Source: Aalborgiella sp963841045
Lineage (GTDB): Bacteria; Pseudomonadota; Gammaproteobacteria; Burkholderiales; Burkholderiaceae_C
Length of the DNA stretch: 64,000 nucleotides
Assembly: GCA_963841045.1 (NCBI GenBank)
Contig: CAWJBD010000005.1
Coordinates: forward strand, 62,001-126,000
Direction: 5' to 3'
Shown here: positions 34,810 through 44,626 of the stretch, piece after piece
Position numbering within the stretch: position 1 is the stretch's first letter
Layout of the letters: every line of letters begins with the position of its first letter
Notes under the pieces: model-generated
What the model was told of the DNA's origin: nothing
Database searches by the model: none
The model's input: only the letters and a program-made list of their open reading frames with translations
Position numbers and translations under genes: made by a program

Positions 34810-35505
34810 ATGTCTGAACAAATTTTGAACAACACGCGCTTTGGTAAAGCGGTTACCGCTGAATCACGCAACCGCGTATTGCGCAACACCTACTGGCTGC
34901 TGGCTTTGAGCTTGTTGCCCACCGTTTTGGGTGCATGGTTGGGTGTCAGTACAGGTATCACCAAAGCTTTCATGGGTGGCTGGATGGGCATCGTCGTGTT
35001 CTTGGGCGGCGCGTTTGCGTTCATGTACGCGATTGAGAAAACCAAAAACTCTGCCGCTGGCGTGCCTGTTTTGCTGGCCTTCACTTTCTTCATGGGTTTG
35101 ATGCTGTCTGGCCTGATTGCCCGCGTATTGGGTTTCAGCAATGGCGCTTCACTCATCATGACCGCATTTGGTGGCACAGCGGGTGTGTTCTTCGTCATGG
35201 CGTCATTGGCCAGCGTCATCAAGCGTGACTTGAGTGGCATGGGCAAATGGTTGTTTGTCGGTGCGATTACCTTGTTGATTGGCTCTGTCATCGGCATTTT
35301 GGTGGGCTCTTCCGCAGCCATGATTGCTGTCTCTGTAGCTGCCATCGGCATTTTCAGTGCCTACATGTTGTACGACTTGAAGCAAATCATCGACGGTGGA
35401 GAAACCAACTACATCAGCGCCACCTTGGCTTTGTACTTAGACATCTTCAACGTGTTCCAAAGCTTGTTGTCTCTCTTGGGCATTTTCGGCGGCGAACGCG
35501 ATTAA
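34810..35505 (+). CDS. Bax inhibitor-1/YccA family membrane protein
   Basis: A 231-residue, seven-helix membrane protein of the BI-1/YccA family (VLRNTYWLLALSLLPTVLGAWLG; final helices with SAYMLYDLKQIIDGGETNYISATLALYLDIFNVFQSLL, shown in part). Bacterial relatives modulate the FtsH protease or act as calcium leak channels. GGAGAG lies just upstream of ATG 34810. Single gene with its own terminator. Confidence 0.93.
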   Translation: MSEQILNNTRFGKAVTAESRNRVLRNTYWLLALSLLPTVLGAWLGVSTGITKAFMGGWMGIVVFLGGAFAFMYAIEKTKNSAAGVPVLLAFTFFMGLMLSGLIARVLGFSNGASLIMTAFGGTAGVFFVMASLASVIKRDLSGMGKWLFVGAITLLIGSVIGILVGSSAAMIAVSVAAIGIFSAYMLYDLKQIIDGGETNYISATLALYLDIFNVFQSLLSLLGIFGGERD

Positions 35506-35533
35506 GCGCTCCTAATCGAGCATAGGCTCACGC

Positions 35534-35566
35534 AAAAAAGGAGTCTTCGGACTCCTTTTTTATTTT
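35534..35566 (+). terminator. Intrinsic terminator
   Basis: Stem AAAAAAGGAGTC / GACTCCTTTTTT with a stable TTCG tetraloop (35546-35549), then TATTTT. Ends the YccA-like gene. Confidence 0.92.
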
Positions 35567-35656
35567 CAGGTTTTTATTTTTCCTGTCATCCTGCACCGCG
35601 TATGTGCGTTTTGGATGCGTCGTTCATTTTTAATTGAATCTTTTGAGGAGTTAGCT

Positions 35657-36034
35657 ATGTGGAAATTAGGTGCGCTGTGGTGGAAATTCAAAAAAGAAAT
35701 CATGATGGTCTTTGCCATGCTGAAAAACCCAACAGCACCCGCCATCGCCAAGCTGGTTGCCCTTCTGGCTGCGGTTTACATTGTCAGCCCAGTTGATTTG
35801 GTGCCAGATGTGATTCCCATATTGGGCTGGATAGACGATGGCGTCATCGCCATCTTGCTCTTCAAACTCGCTTTCAAACTCTTACCCAAAGACCTGTACG
35901 AAAGCCTGAAAGCCCAGTACGAGAAAAAAGGCGGCAAAAAAGTGAACGATACAGACATTGCCAAGAATTCGCCTGCGCCTGCTGCGTCAAAGGGTATGGT
36001 TGATGATGTGATCGATGTCAAGGTGAAGGGCTAA
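35657..36034 (+). CDS. DUF1232 (YkvA-like) membrane protein
   Basis: A 125-residue protein with the DUF1232 core: KLVALLAAVYIVSPVDLVPDVIPILGWIDDGVIAILLFKLAFKLLP (shown in part), containing the hallmark SPVDLVPD and two hydrophobic helices, then a charged tail. Function unknown. ATG 35657 follows GAGGAG. Confidence 0.88.
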   Translation: MWKLGALWWKFKKEIMMVFAMLKNPTAPAIAKLVALLAAVYIVSPVDLVPDVIPILGWIDDGVIAILLFKLAFKLLPKDLYESLKAQYEKKGGKKVNDTDIAKNSPAPAASKGMVDDVIDVKVKG

Positions 36035-36215
36035 ACTACGCCCACTCAAACACAGCCGTTACTATATGGCGGAATACACAATATTTGAACACTACGAGGC
36101 GATAGTAAAGCTCAATTACTGTACAAGCTAACAAATTTAAAATTGGCAGACATCACAACAATAACTATTTGCTTTTGCAATTTTTAGCGATTTACTAAAT
36201 TTTCTTAAGGCACAT

Positions 36216-36908
36216 ATGAAGCTACCACAGCTTGTCAAGAACATACCACATGAAGCACATTGGTTAGCTGCTGGTTCTCTCATGTTATTGATTACAAAAT
36301 TTTATTTGTTGAATAATTTTGCTGCCCTATTTCCGGGTGCGCATGAAGCTGGATTACTTATGGAAAGTATTCTTGGTTCAATTATTTCTGGTTATGTTTT
36401 TTATTTTTTTGTTGAGCAAATTACCGAATCAAAGAAAATAAAAGTTGTCGAACCCTTTATTACTAAAAAATGTAACTTTATAGCTGGACAAGCCAAAGGT
36501 TTACTTGCAGAGTTGTCTATTGCAGCGGGGGTGAACGTAGAATTTTCAAATGTTACCGAAGAATTATTACGTGATGCGCTTAAGAAAATCAACCCTATGT
36601 CCCATTCCCCTTTATTCCTCAGTAATACTGGTGCACACGCTAACTGGATGCAATATATTGAATATTACAAGATTCGAACAATTGCGGGGATTAACAGACT
36701 TCAAAATCAACTCAACTATTTGTCACCTGAAATTTCTAAAACTATTGGTGAGATAGAAGATTGCCATTTGTTTAATATGCTTTCTGTGATACAAAAAAAC
36801 CTTCGCAATGATGACATGACATTTTTATCAAGCACGCTATATGAATGGATTTCACTTAGCCAGAGATTACTAGCTGAGGTTACCCAATATGAGAATGAGT
36901 TTGCTTAA
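36216..36908 (+). CDS. Hypothetical membrane protein, AT-rich, unknown family
   Basis: A 230-residue protein with two transmembrane helices near the start (LAAGSLMLLITKFYLLNNF and SIIGSGYVFYFF-like at about 45-65) and a soluble helical C-terminal part (about residues 70-230). I do not recognise it. Codon use is visibly more AT-rich than in flanking genes (many TTA, AAA, ATT), and the 180 bases upstream are also AT-rich with nothing recognisable, so it may be an acquired gene. No partner gene is adjacent. Confidence 0.6.
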   Translation: MKLPQLVKNIPHEAHWLAAGSLMLLITKFYLLNNFAALFPGAHEAGLLMESILGSIISGYVFYFFVEQITESKKIKVVEPFITKKCNFIAGQAKGLLAELSIAAGVNVEFSNVTEELLRDALKKINPMSHSPLFLSNTGAHANWMQYIEYYKIRTIAGINRLQNQLNYLSPEISKTIGEIEDCHLFNMLSVIQKNLRNDDMTFLSSTLYEWISLSQRLLAEVTQYENEFA

Positions 36909-36951
36909 TGAAATCATAATCAAGCTGATTGAATTAACAACTCTCAATTTC

Positions 36952-38468
36952 TTAAAATAATTCAAACACCGCCATCGACTCCACATGCGCGGTGTGCGGG
37001 AACATGTTCACCACGCCCGCTGCGGTGCAGGTGTAGCCGGCTTCGTTGACCAAGAGGCCGGCATCACGCGCCAAGGTGGCGGGGTTGCAGCTCACATAGA
37101 CAATGCGTTTGGGGGGCTGCCAGTTCTTAACGGCTTCGCTTGGATTTTCAATTGTCGGGTTGCTGTCTTGCGTGACCAATTCGACCAGGGCTTTGACCAA
37201 GGCAAACGCGCCTTCACGCGGTGGGTCCATCAGCCACTTTTCGGCAATGCCATCTGCCGCCAATACACTGCCGGTGATTTCAAACAGGTTTCTGACCACA
37301 AAGGTAGTAGCTACCAATTTTGTAGCATCATAGGCAGTATTTACGCCTGCTACAGCCTGATTTACTATAAATTTTGGTTGGTTAATGAGGTAATTTTGGC
37401 GTGACCTGGCTACCAGCTCTTCACTGCCCTCCACGCCCAGCACCTCTTTGGCTTGTGTTGCCAACGGCAAGGTGAAATTACCCAAGCCGCAAAACCAATC
37501 AATCACGCGCTCAGATTTTTGCACGTCCAGCAAACGTAATGCACGTGCCACCAGCACTTGGTTGATGTGCGGATTCACCTGAGTGAAGTCGGTCGGTTTG
37601 AACGGCATGGTGATGCCGAATTGCGGCAAGGCATAACTCAGGGTGCTGACTTTGCCAGCTTGTTCATCCATCAAATGGACCGTGTCCAAGCCCTTGGGTT
37701 GCAACCACCATTGCACAAATGTGTACTTCTGTGCGAAGTCGCGTAACTTGTCCATGTCGCCCGCGCTCAAGGACTCCATGTGGCGCACCACCATCGCCAC
37801 GACAGCATCACCGACCGCAATTTCCAACTGCGGAATAGTCTCTTTCGCGTCCATGCTGGCAATCAAATCGCGCAGCGGCATCAGCAAATCGCTCACATGC
37901 TTGGGCAATACAGGGCAGACTTGCATATCGGCCACGTATCGGCTTTTGCGTTCGTGAAAACCAATCAGCACTTGTCCATGTTCGCCCTTTTTGCGGACGA
38001 ATTTGACGGAGATGCGGGCGCGATAGCGGTAGCCCCATGCTGGGCCTTCGATAGGCCGCAAGATGTTATTGGCTTTGATTTTTCCCAAGTGCCATAAGCC
38101 GTCTTCAACGCGCGCTGCTTCACCGCCACCTGCGCGGCAATGTGCAAGTGCTGCATTTTGCAACCGCCACACGCACCCGAATGCAAACCAAAATGCGGGC
38201 AGTGCGGGGTGACGCGCTGCGATGATTCGCGTTTGATTTCCAACAGCGTGGCTTTTTCCCAGTTGTCTTTTTTGCGGTTCACATTGGCGCTGACCACTTC
38301 AAAAGGCAAAGCGCCGTCAATGAACACCACTTTGCCATCGGCCTTATGCGCCACGCCCTGGGCTTCAATGTCCAGGGACTCAACGTTCAGCCATTCGGTG
38401 GGGTAAGTCTTGGTTTCGCCGGTTTCGTTTGAATTTACTGCGTTATTTTTAGATCTGTTTTTTCTCAT
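36952..38468 (-). CDS. rlmD: 23S rRNA (uracil-1939-C5)-methyltransferase RlmD, frame broken once
   Basis: RlmD of about 505 residues in two frames. The N-terminal frame has the TRAM domain and the Fe-S ligands CPHFGLHSGACGGCKMQHL; the C-terminal frame has HLGKIKANNILRPIEGPAWGYRYRARISVK (in part), the SAM motif DWFCGLGNFTLPLA and the catalytic cysteine in VYVSCNPATLARD. The break is near 38095. An unusual in-frame insert, KFIVNQAVAGVNTAYDATKL, just before VATTFVVRNLFE, is encoded by a degenerate copy of the dispersed palindromic repeat. The enzyme methylates U1939 of 23S rRNA using SAM. Confidence 0.92.
37308..37376 (+). repeat. Degenerate palindromic repeat inside rlmD
   Basis: AGCTACcaattttGTAGCA arms, then TAGGCAGTATTTACGCCTG, CTACAGCCTGATTT and an AT-rich end, aligning along its length with the window consensus. 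The arm pair GCTAC/GTAGC differs from GCTAT/ATAGC by matched changes that keep the stem. It is translated antisense within rlmD without a stop. Confidence 0.65.
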
Positions 38469-38552
38469 AGGCGCTATTGTCTCAGGGCTTGAACCAAATA
38501 TCTGCGAAAAACTGGCAGAATGACGCCATCACTATCGATTGGAAGAGAAAAA

Positions 38553-39155
38553 ATGAGCGCATCCCATACAAAACGCTACCCTGCCCCTGATATCAACAGC
38601 TTACCCGATGACATTCGCGCCAAGATCGTCGCGGTGCAAGAAAAATCCGGTTTTATTCCGAATGTGTTTGTGGACTTGGCACGCCGCCCGGCTGAATGGC
38701 GCGCTTTTTTTGCCTACCACGACGCGCTGATGGCACCCGAAACTGCGGGTCGCAGCAGCAACCTGAGCAAAGGCGACAGAGAAATGATCGTCACCACCAC
38801 CAGTGCCGCCAACAAATGTTTGTACTGCGTGGTGGCGCATGGCGCGATTTTGCGCATCATGGAAAAGAAACCGCTGGTGGCCGACCAAGTGGCTGTGAAT
38901 TACCGCAAAGCCGACATCACACCACGCCAACGCGCGATGTTGGACTTTGCAATGAAAGTCTGCTTGCATGCTGATGAAGTGAACGATGCCGATTTCACCA
39001 CTTTGCACGCGCATGGATTTGACGATGAAGACATTTGGGACATCGCCGCCATCACCGCGTTCTTTGGATTGTCGAACCGCATGGCCAGCTTCAGCGACAT
39101 GGCACCCAACCCTGAGTTTTATTTGATGGGGCGCGTTCCCAAGGTGAAAGCATAA
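38553..39155 (+). CDS. AhpD-like carboxymuconolactone decarboxylase family peroxidase-related protein
   Basis: A 200-residue alkylhydroperoxidase-like protein: catalytic CLYCVVAHG (CxxC with following His), preceded by SGFIPNVFVDLARRPAEWRAFF and followed by a C-terminal FFGLSNRMASFSDMAPNPEFYLMGR. These peroxidase-related proteins (about 190-200 residues) reduce peroxides with a CxxC pair. ATG 38553 follows a GGAAGAGA purine stretch. Divergent from rlmD, single gene. Confidence 0.9.
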   Translation: MSASHTKRYPAPDINSLPDDIRAKIVAVQEKSGFIPNVFVDLARRPAEWRAFFAYHDALMAPETAGRSSNLSKGDREMIVTTTSAANKCLYCVVAHGAILRIMEKKPLVADQVAVNYRKADITPRQRAMLDFAMKVCLHADEVNDADFTTLHAHGFDDEDIWDIAAITAFFGLSNRMASFSDMAPNPEFYLMGRVPKVKA

Positions 39156-39171
39156 ATCACATTGACACACC

Positions 39172-39240
39172 ATTTGCTATAAATTTAATAGCACATTAGG
39201 CAATCAATACGCTGGCTACAGGCCAATTTTTCATATATTT
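39172..39240 (+). repeat. Dispersed palindromic repeat, intergenic copy
   Basis: Near-consensus copy: TGCTATaaatttaATAGCA, CATTAGGCAATCAATACGCTGG, CTACAGGCCAATTTTTCATA. It ends at the stop codon of the DUF3047 gene. Confidence 0.9.
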
Positions 39241-39981
39241 CAGGGTAGCAAACTTAAATCAGCCACATAGCCCAAGCTGTTGTCGCCGGTATTGTCTGCA
39301 TCTGCACCCACGATGATGGCGGTAATGGCGGGCACTGTTTTTGATTCGACGCCAAACGCTTTCAAAAAATCATCTGCCACATTGCGCGTGTGCGGTTTCC
39401 AAGTTTTCAGCGATCTGTGCGCCTACATCCAGCACCATGTAGCGCACACGCGCGGTGGTGGGGCTGTTGTGAATGCTGCCTACCGACTCTGCGTTCGCCC
39501 ACACATAGCACAGCGTGGCGGTGGGCAATTTTTCTTTGCTGAAAAACTGCGCCAATTTAAACAAAGTACGCTCACCGCTGGGTATGCGCTCATCTGGCAT
39601 GTCAAAACTGGCGCACACTTTCAGCGCTGTGTCTTCAGTTGCTTTGCCTTTGAAGCTGGCTTGAGTCAGCGCTTTATCCAAGCGCCATTGAAACGTCATG
39701 GTTTTGGCTGCGCCAGACCACGGGTGCGCCACCGTGCCCCATGATTTATCTGCCAACAATCGCAAAGCCTTTTTGCCGTCCACCGTTTGCACATCGATGG
39801 TGGTCAGTGGTTTGGCATAGCGCTCGGGTAGAGCCACGTACTGCCACGGTGCGGGCACTTTGGCATTGGTGGCAGTGGCAAAACCACTTAGCTCAGCGGC
39901 CTGAGCATTGTGCAGAGCCATACTGCACAAGCCGGACAAAGCTAATATTGGCAGAAATCGAAACTTGATCAGATGACGCAT
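39240..39981 (-). CDS. DUF3047 family exported protein, frame broken once
   Basis: A protein of about 246 residues. Signal peptide (RFLPILALSGLCSMALHNAQA), then WRLDKALTQASFKGKATEDTALKVCASFD and LCYVWANAESVGSIHNSPTTARVRYMVLD (in part), typical of DUF3047. The last 50 residues (HTRNVADDFLKAFGVESKTVPAITAIIVGADADNTGDNS, in part) are in another frame; one shift near 39395-39405 joins them. Function unknown. It starts three bases after the TVP38-reductase fusion, in one operon. Confidence 0.82.
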
Positions 39982-39984
39982 TTT

Positions 39985-42147
39985 CTATCCCCTGCGCCAA
40001 TCGTGATACTTTTTCACCCATTGCAACAACTTGGTGGGCTGATGAGCCCGCTTCCATTCACCTGCGACGTATTTGTTGCTCTCGGCCAATGTGGGGTAAG
40101 TGTGGATAGTGCCTAGAATTTTGTTCAAGCCCAAACCGTGCTTCATCGCCAGCACGTATTCCGCCAACAAATCGCCTGCGTGTACACCCACAATGGTGAC
40201 ACCCAAAATTTTGTCTTTGCCAGGCACTGTGAGCACTTTCACAAAGCCATGTGCTTCGCCATCGGCAATGGCGCGGTCTAAATCGTCAATGCCATATTTG
40301 GAGACTTCATACGCGATGTTTTGCGCTTTGGCTTCTTGTTCGTTCAAACCCACACGGGCCACTTCGGGGTCGATGAAGGTAGCGGCTGGAATCACGCTGT
40401 AATCAGCTTTGAATTTTTTGAAGGTGCCAAACAAAGCATTCACCGCCGCATACCAAGCTTGGTGCGCGGCAGTGTGGGTAAATTGGTATGGGCCCGCCAC
40501 ATCGCCTGCCGCAAAAATATTCGGGTACACCGTTTCCAAATACTCGTTGGTTTCTACCGTGCGTGAAGTGCTTATACCAATGTCTTCCAAGCCATAGCCT
40601 TTGAGCCGTGCAATGCGCCCTACTGCACAAATGATCTCATCGTATTCAATGCGCTGCTCTGTGCCCGCATGTTCAACGACCAATGCTTTCGCGCCGTTGC
40701 TTGTTTCAAAACGCAGCGCCTTGTGTGACGTCAAGACCTGAACGCCGTCAGCTGTCAAAGAATCAAGTGCGTACTTTGAGACTTCTTCATCTTCTCGAAT
40801 CAAGATGCGCGGCGCCATTTCAATTTGCGACACGGTTGATCCTAAACGCGCAAAGCTTTGCGCCAGCTCGCACCCAATCGGGCCACCGCCCAGCACGATC
40901 AAACGCTGTGGCACGGCATCCAGCTTGGCAAATTTGTCCCACAATGTATCGCTGGTGACATAGCCCGATTGCTCAATGCCTGGCAATGGTGGAACAACAG
41001 GGCTGGCACCTGCGGCGATGACGATGCTGCGCGTGGTCAATGTCTTCTTGCTGCCGTCGTTCATGGCGATTTCAACTGTCCATGGATTAACGATTTTGGC
41101 GTAGCCTTGCAGCACTTCGACACCCAAGCCGGTGTAGCGCTCAACACTGTCATGCGGCTCTATCGCGGCAATCACAGTGTGGATACGTTGCATCACAGCT
41201 TTGAAGCTGAAAGACTGGTTGCATTGCTTGCAAACCGTAATTGGCCGCATGGCGCATTTGGTTTGCGACTTTGGCCGATTTAATCAGCGCTTTGCTCGGC
41301 ACACAGCCATAGTTCAAACAGTCGCCACCCATTTTGTGCGCCTCAACCAGGGTCACTTTGGCTTTGACAGCGGCAGCTATGTAGCAGAGACCAAACCACC
41401 CGCACCACCACCAATGACGATTAAGTTACGGTCAAACGATTTTGGTTTAACTGCGCTCCATTTGGCATAGACTTTGCGCTTTTTAATGCCATCGACAATT
41501 TTCTTGGCGATGATGGGGAAGATACCGAGCAGCACAAATGAGCCAAGCAAACCGGGCGAAAGAATGCCTTTGAGCGAATCAATTTTGGCCAGTTGTGTAC
41601 CTGCGTTGACGAACACTGCCGTGCCCAGCAGCATGCCAACTTGGCTCACCCAATAAAAAGTCCAAGTTTTCATCTTGGTCAAACCCATGAGCAAGTTAAT
41701 GGCGAAGAAAGGCACGAGCGGCACCAGACGCAGTGTGAACAAGTAAAACGCTCCTTCTTTTTCTACACCCTTGTTGATCTCCGCCATGCTTGCGCCAAAC
41801 TTCTTTTGCACTGTCTCGCCGAGCGCAAAACGCGCAGCCAAAAAAGCCAAAGTTGCACCTATCGTGGAGGCAAATGACACCACGAACAAACCCACCCCCA
41901 AACCAAAAACTGCGCCACCAGCCACGGTCATGATCGTCGCACCGGGTAGCGACAGTGCTGTAACCACCACGTAAATCGCAAAAAAACTGCCAATCACCAG
42001 CAAGGGCTTTTGTGCATAAAGCTCACCAAATTGCGTCTGGCTTTGTTTGATGAAATCCAGCGTGAAAAAGCGCCCGAGGTCAAAAGCAAAGAAGGCGATG
42101 ATGGCGGCAATCAGCGCAAGGATGAGGATGATTTTGCTTTTGTTCAT
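39985..42147 (-). CDS. TVP38/TMEM64 membrane domain fused to a mercuric-reductase-like flavoprotein, frame broken twice
   Basis: A protein of about 720 residues. Residues 1-225 are a DedA/TVP38-type membrane domain (LSLPGATIMTVAGGAVFG, FLAARFALGETV, FTLRLVPLVPFFAINLLMG). After a basic linker a complete pyridine nucleotide-disulfide oxidoreductase follows: FAD motif NLIVIGGGAGGLVSA, redox pair in GGDCLNYGCVPSKALIK, NAD motif LIVLGGGPIGCELAQSF, second FAD motif NIFAAGDVAGPYQF, and the dimerisation tail. Frame shifts near 41385 and 41225. Such fusions are known as FAD-dependent oxidoreductases of unknown substrate; a membrane-linked thiol or quinone redox role is inferred. Confidence 0.87.
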
Positions 42148-42298
42148 GGTGTACGTGATGTTGGTCAACTATGCAAAGAATTGCTGCTGAATACGTAGTA
42201 GTCTGTCATGGCCTTGCAAAACTTACACATGCACATCCACATACGAAGCTTGAAGAGTCTAACAGCCTGAAAAATTCACGCAAATCTGGCAAAGTCGA

Positions 42299-42936
42299 TC
42301 ACGGCATCACGGTCGCAATATCTGCCGCATCGTGTGTGACTAAGAGCGTGGGCAATTGCAGGCGGCGCACATGCTCGAAAACGAACTGGCGAAACTGCTC
42401 GCGCAGTGCCACATCGAGCTTAGAAAAAGGTTCATCTAACAAGAGTGCTGCGGTTTGGCCAACAGTGTGCGCATGAGCGAGACGCGCGCGCGCTGACCGC
42501 CAGAGAGCGTGAGCGGGCTGCGATCAGCCATGCTTTGAAAGCCCAATTCCTTCAACGCAGCATCGGCTTGCGCCTCGCGCTCAGCTGCGGTGCCGGGCGG
42601 CACAGCGAAGAGCAGGTTTTGGCGCACGCTCATGTGCGCAAAGAGCAAATCGTCTTGGAACAGCAGCCCAATTCGGCGCTGACTCGTGGGCAAGTGATCG
42701 ACACGTTGGCCTTGCAGACTTACTTCAATGTTCACATGCAATCCATTCAAAGGTAAGCCAGCAATGGCGGCGAGCAAACTACTTTTGCCACAGCCGCTTG
42801 GGCCCATCAGCGTCATGACCTTACCGTTTGGGCATTCAAGTGAGAAATCACGCAGTAATACGCGCAGAGATTCGCCTGCTCCTACATTCTTACCCACACC
42901 CTCCCCAACACTCAATTGATGCACTTGAATTTTCAT
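42299..42936 (-). CDS. ABC transporter ATP-binding protein (YnjD-like), frame broken once
   Basis: An ATPase of about 212 residues: Walker A GPSGCGKSSLLAAIAG, Q-loop GLLFQDDLLFAHMSV, signature LSGGQRARVSLMRTL. The frame then breaks (one base missing near 42448) and continues with Walker B LLLDEPFSKLDVALREQF and the H-loop TLLVTHDAADIATV, ending at 42299. Gene order binding protein-permease-ATPase matches E. coli ynjBCD, whose substrate is unproven. Confidence 0.88.
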
Positions 42937-42975
42937 AGTCTAGAGTGTAGGTTGTTCACGTAAATTGTTCTGCGA

Positions 42976-44621
42976 TCAGTTTGCAAAGCGCCTGGGTCGG
43001 CCTAACAACGCTGCCAAGGCGAAGACCACGGCAGGCAACAACCATTGCAACCATGCAAATGCAGCCACCAATGAGCGTTGGCCGCCAGATGAAAGCGTCA
43101 CAGCCTCGGTGGTCACCGTGACGATTTGACCTTCGCCAACATACAGCGTCGGTAAAAACTGCGCCACACTCACCGCAAAGCCAACCGCGAAGGTGGCCAA
43201 TAAACTTTGGCGTAGCAAAGGCCACTTCACGCGCAGCAAATACTGCCAGCGACTCTTGCCCAATGTTGCACTGATGTGTGCATAGCGCGGATCGAAACCA
43301 AGATAAGCTGGCGACAACGCAATCAAGCTATAGGGCAAGACAGCCAGCAAATGAGTGAGCAAGACGCCGATGAAACTGCCGGTGAGATGCAAATCCAAGG
43401 CCAATCGATGCAGCCCAACGCACCCAAAGCACGCCAGGTAGCAAGAGGGGGAAGATACAAAAGCTTGCGTAATGCATTGTCCCAGCGCTGCGGTGGTGCT
43501 GTTTCCAGCCATGCCACCGCCCAAACCAAGCCGATGCCAGCGCTCAGAAAGCCAAGGCCATAGTCATCACCACGCTTTTGCTACTGCTGGCAACAGAGAT
43601 CCAAGCCTCAGAACTGAAATTGCTGGGTATGAATTGAGGAAAACGGCCAAACGCCTGAGACACTGCCAACAGCCAGCACAAGCAGCACGGCGACATAGCC
43701 CGACACAATTGCAAGCCAAACAAGATGCCCGTTGGTGAAACGTCTTTGTATTGCCTCTTTGCCGCGCTCACCGCTGGTCAAATTGGGTTTGTATCTTATC
43801 CATAACCCCATCAAACCTGCGCACATGCCGACGATGCCGGTGAGCAACCAGCCTGCAGCAGCACCCAGCGCATTGGTGCTGGCTTCGCTGTCTTGCAGCC
43901 ACTGCCATGCACGCACCGACAGTGTTGCTGGGCTGCTCGGCCCAGCAATCAAAGCTGCATCGACCACGGTCAGCCCGTAGGCCAATACCGCCAGCAGCGG
44001 CCACAGCAAACGAATTTTGAGTTGCGGCCATACGATGCGCCAAAACGCGCGATCACTGCTATAGCCAAGTGTTTGTGCGGCATGGGATTCACGCAGCCAA
44101 CGCGCGCCGGTATCGACGCGCTGCAATTGAGTGGCAGCTGCCCAAAGGAGAAACGGCACTTCTTTGAAAACCAGCATAGCGATCAGACCTAAGCCAAAAC
44201 TGTCTTGCGAAGTGGCGATCAGCGGCGTTTGGTCAAAGCCAGTGAGCCAAGGTGATAACGCGCGCAATATCCAGCCGCTGGGCGCGATCAAAAATACCAA
44301 GCCAACAGCAAACGCAGCATGCGGCACAGCCAACAAAAAACCTAATCGGTGCACGAGTGCAGACCACCAAGGCTTACTGAAAGCTTGTGAAATCAGCCAT
44401 GCCGTTAAGCCCCAGGCGAGCAAAGTAGAAACCAGTCCAGTCCACAGTGTCATGCCAATTGCTTTGTCGATATGTGGTGCTTTGAAAAGCTCATTCCAAG
44501 CATCAAAACTGGTGCTAGCCAGCACAGAATATGCGCAAACTGCTATCAAAATAATAGCAATCGGCAAAGCCAATAGACTAGTGGCAATTCTTGTTTTGTT
44601 GAGTCCAGGCAATAACGCCAT
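42976..44621 (-). CDS. ABC transporter fused double permease (YnjC/ThiP-like), frame broken about three times
   Basis: A membrane protein of about 548 residues made of two BPD permease halves, as in YnjC and ThiP. The intact N-terminal half has the EAA-type loop REVPFLLWAAATQLQ...GARWLRESHAAQTLGYSSDRAFWRIVWPQL; the last frame has the second EAA loop SPAYLGFDPRYAHISATLGKSRWQYLLRVKWPLL (both in part). Breaks lie near 43620, 43555 and 43430. The start ATG 44621 is six bases past the binding-protein stop. Substrate unknown. Confidence 0.82.
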
Positions 44622-44626
44622 CCCGA

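Noticed and set aside
36216..36908. Prophage remnant
   Set aside because: No integrase, structural or lysis gene and no att repeats surround the gene.
44541..44598. Third possible in-gene copy of the palindromic repeat, in the YnjC-like permease
   Set aside because: TGCTATCAAAATAATAGCA forms matching arms, but the rest aligns poorly to the core, and the arms can arise from codons for a hydrophobic helix (IAIILIAV). Not strong enough.
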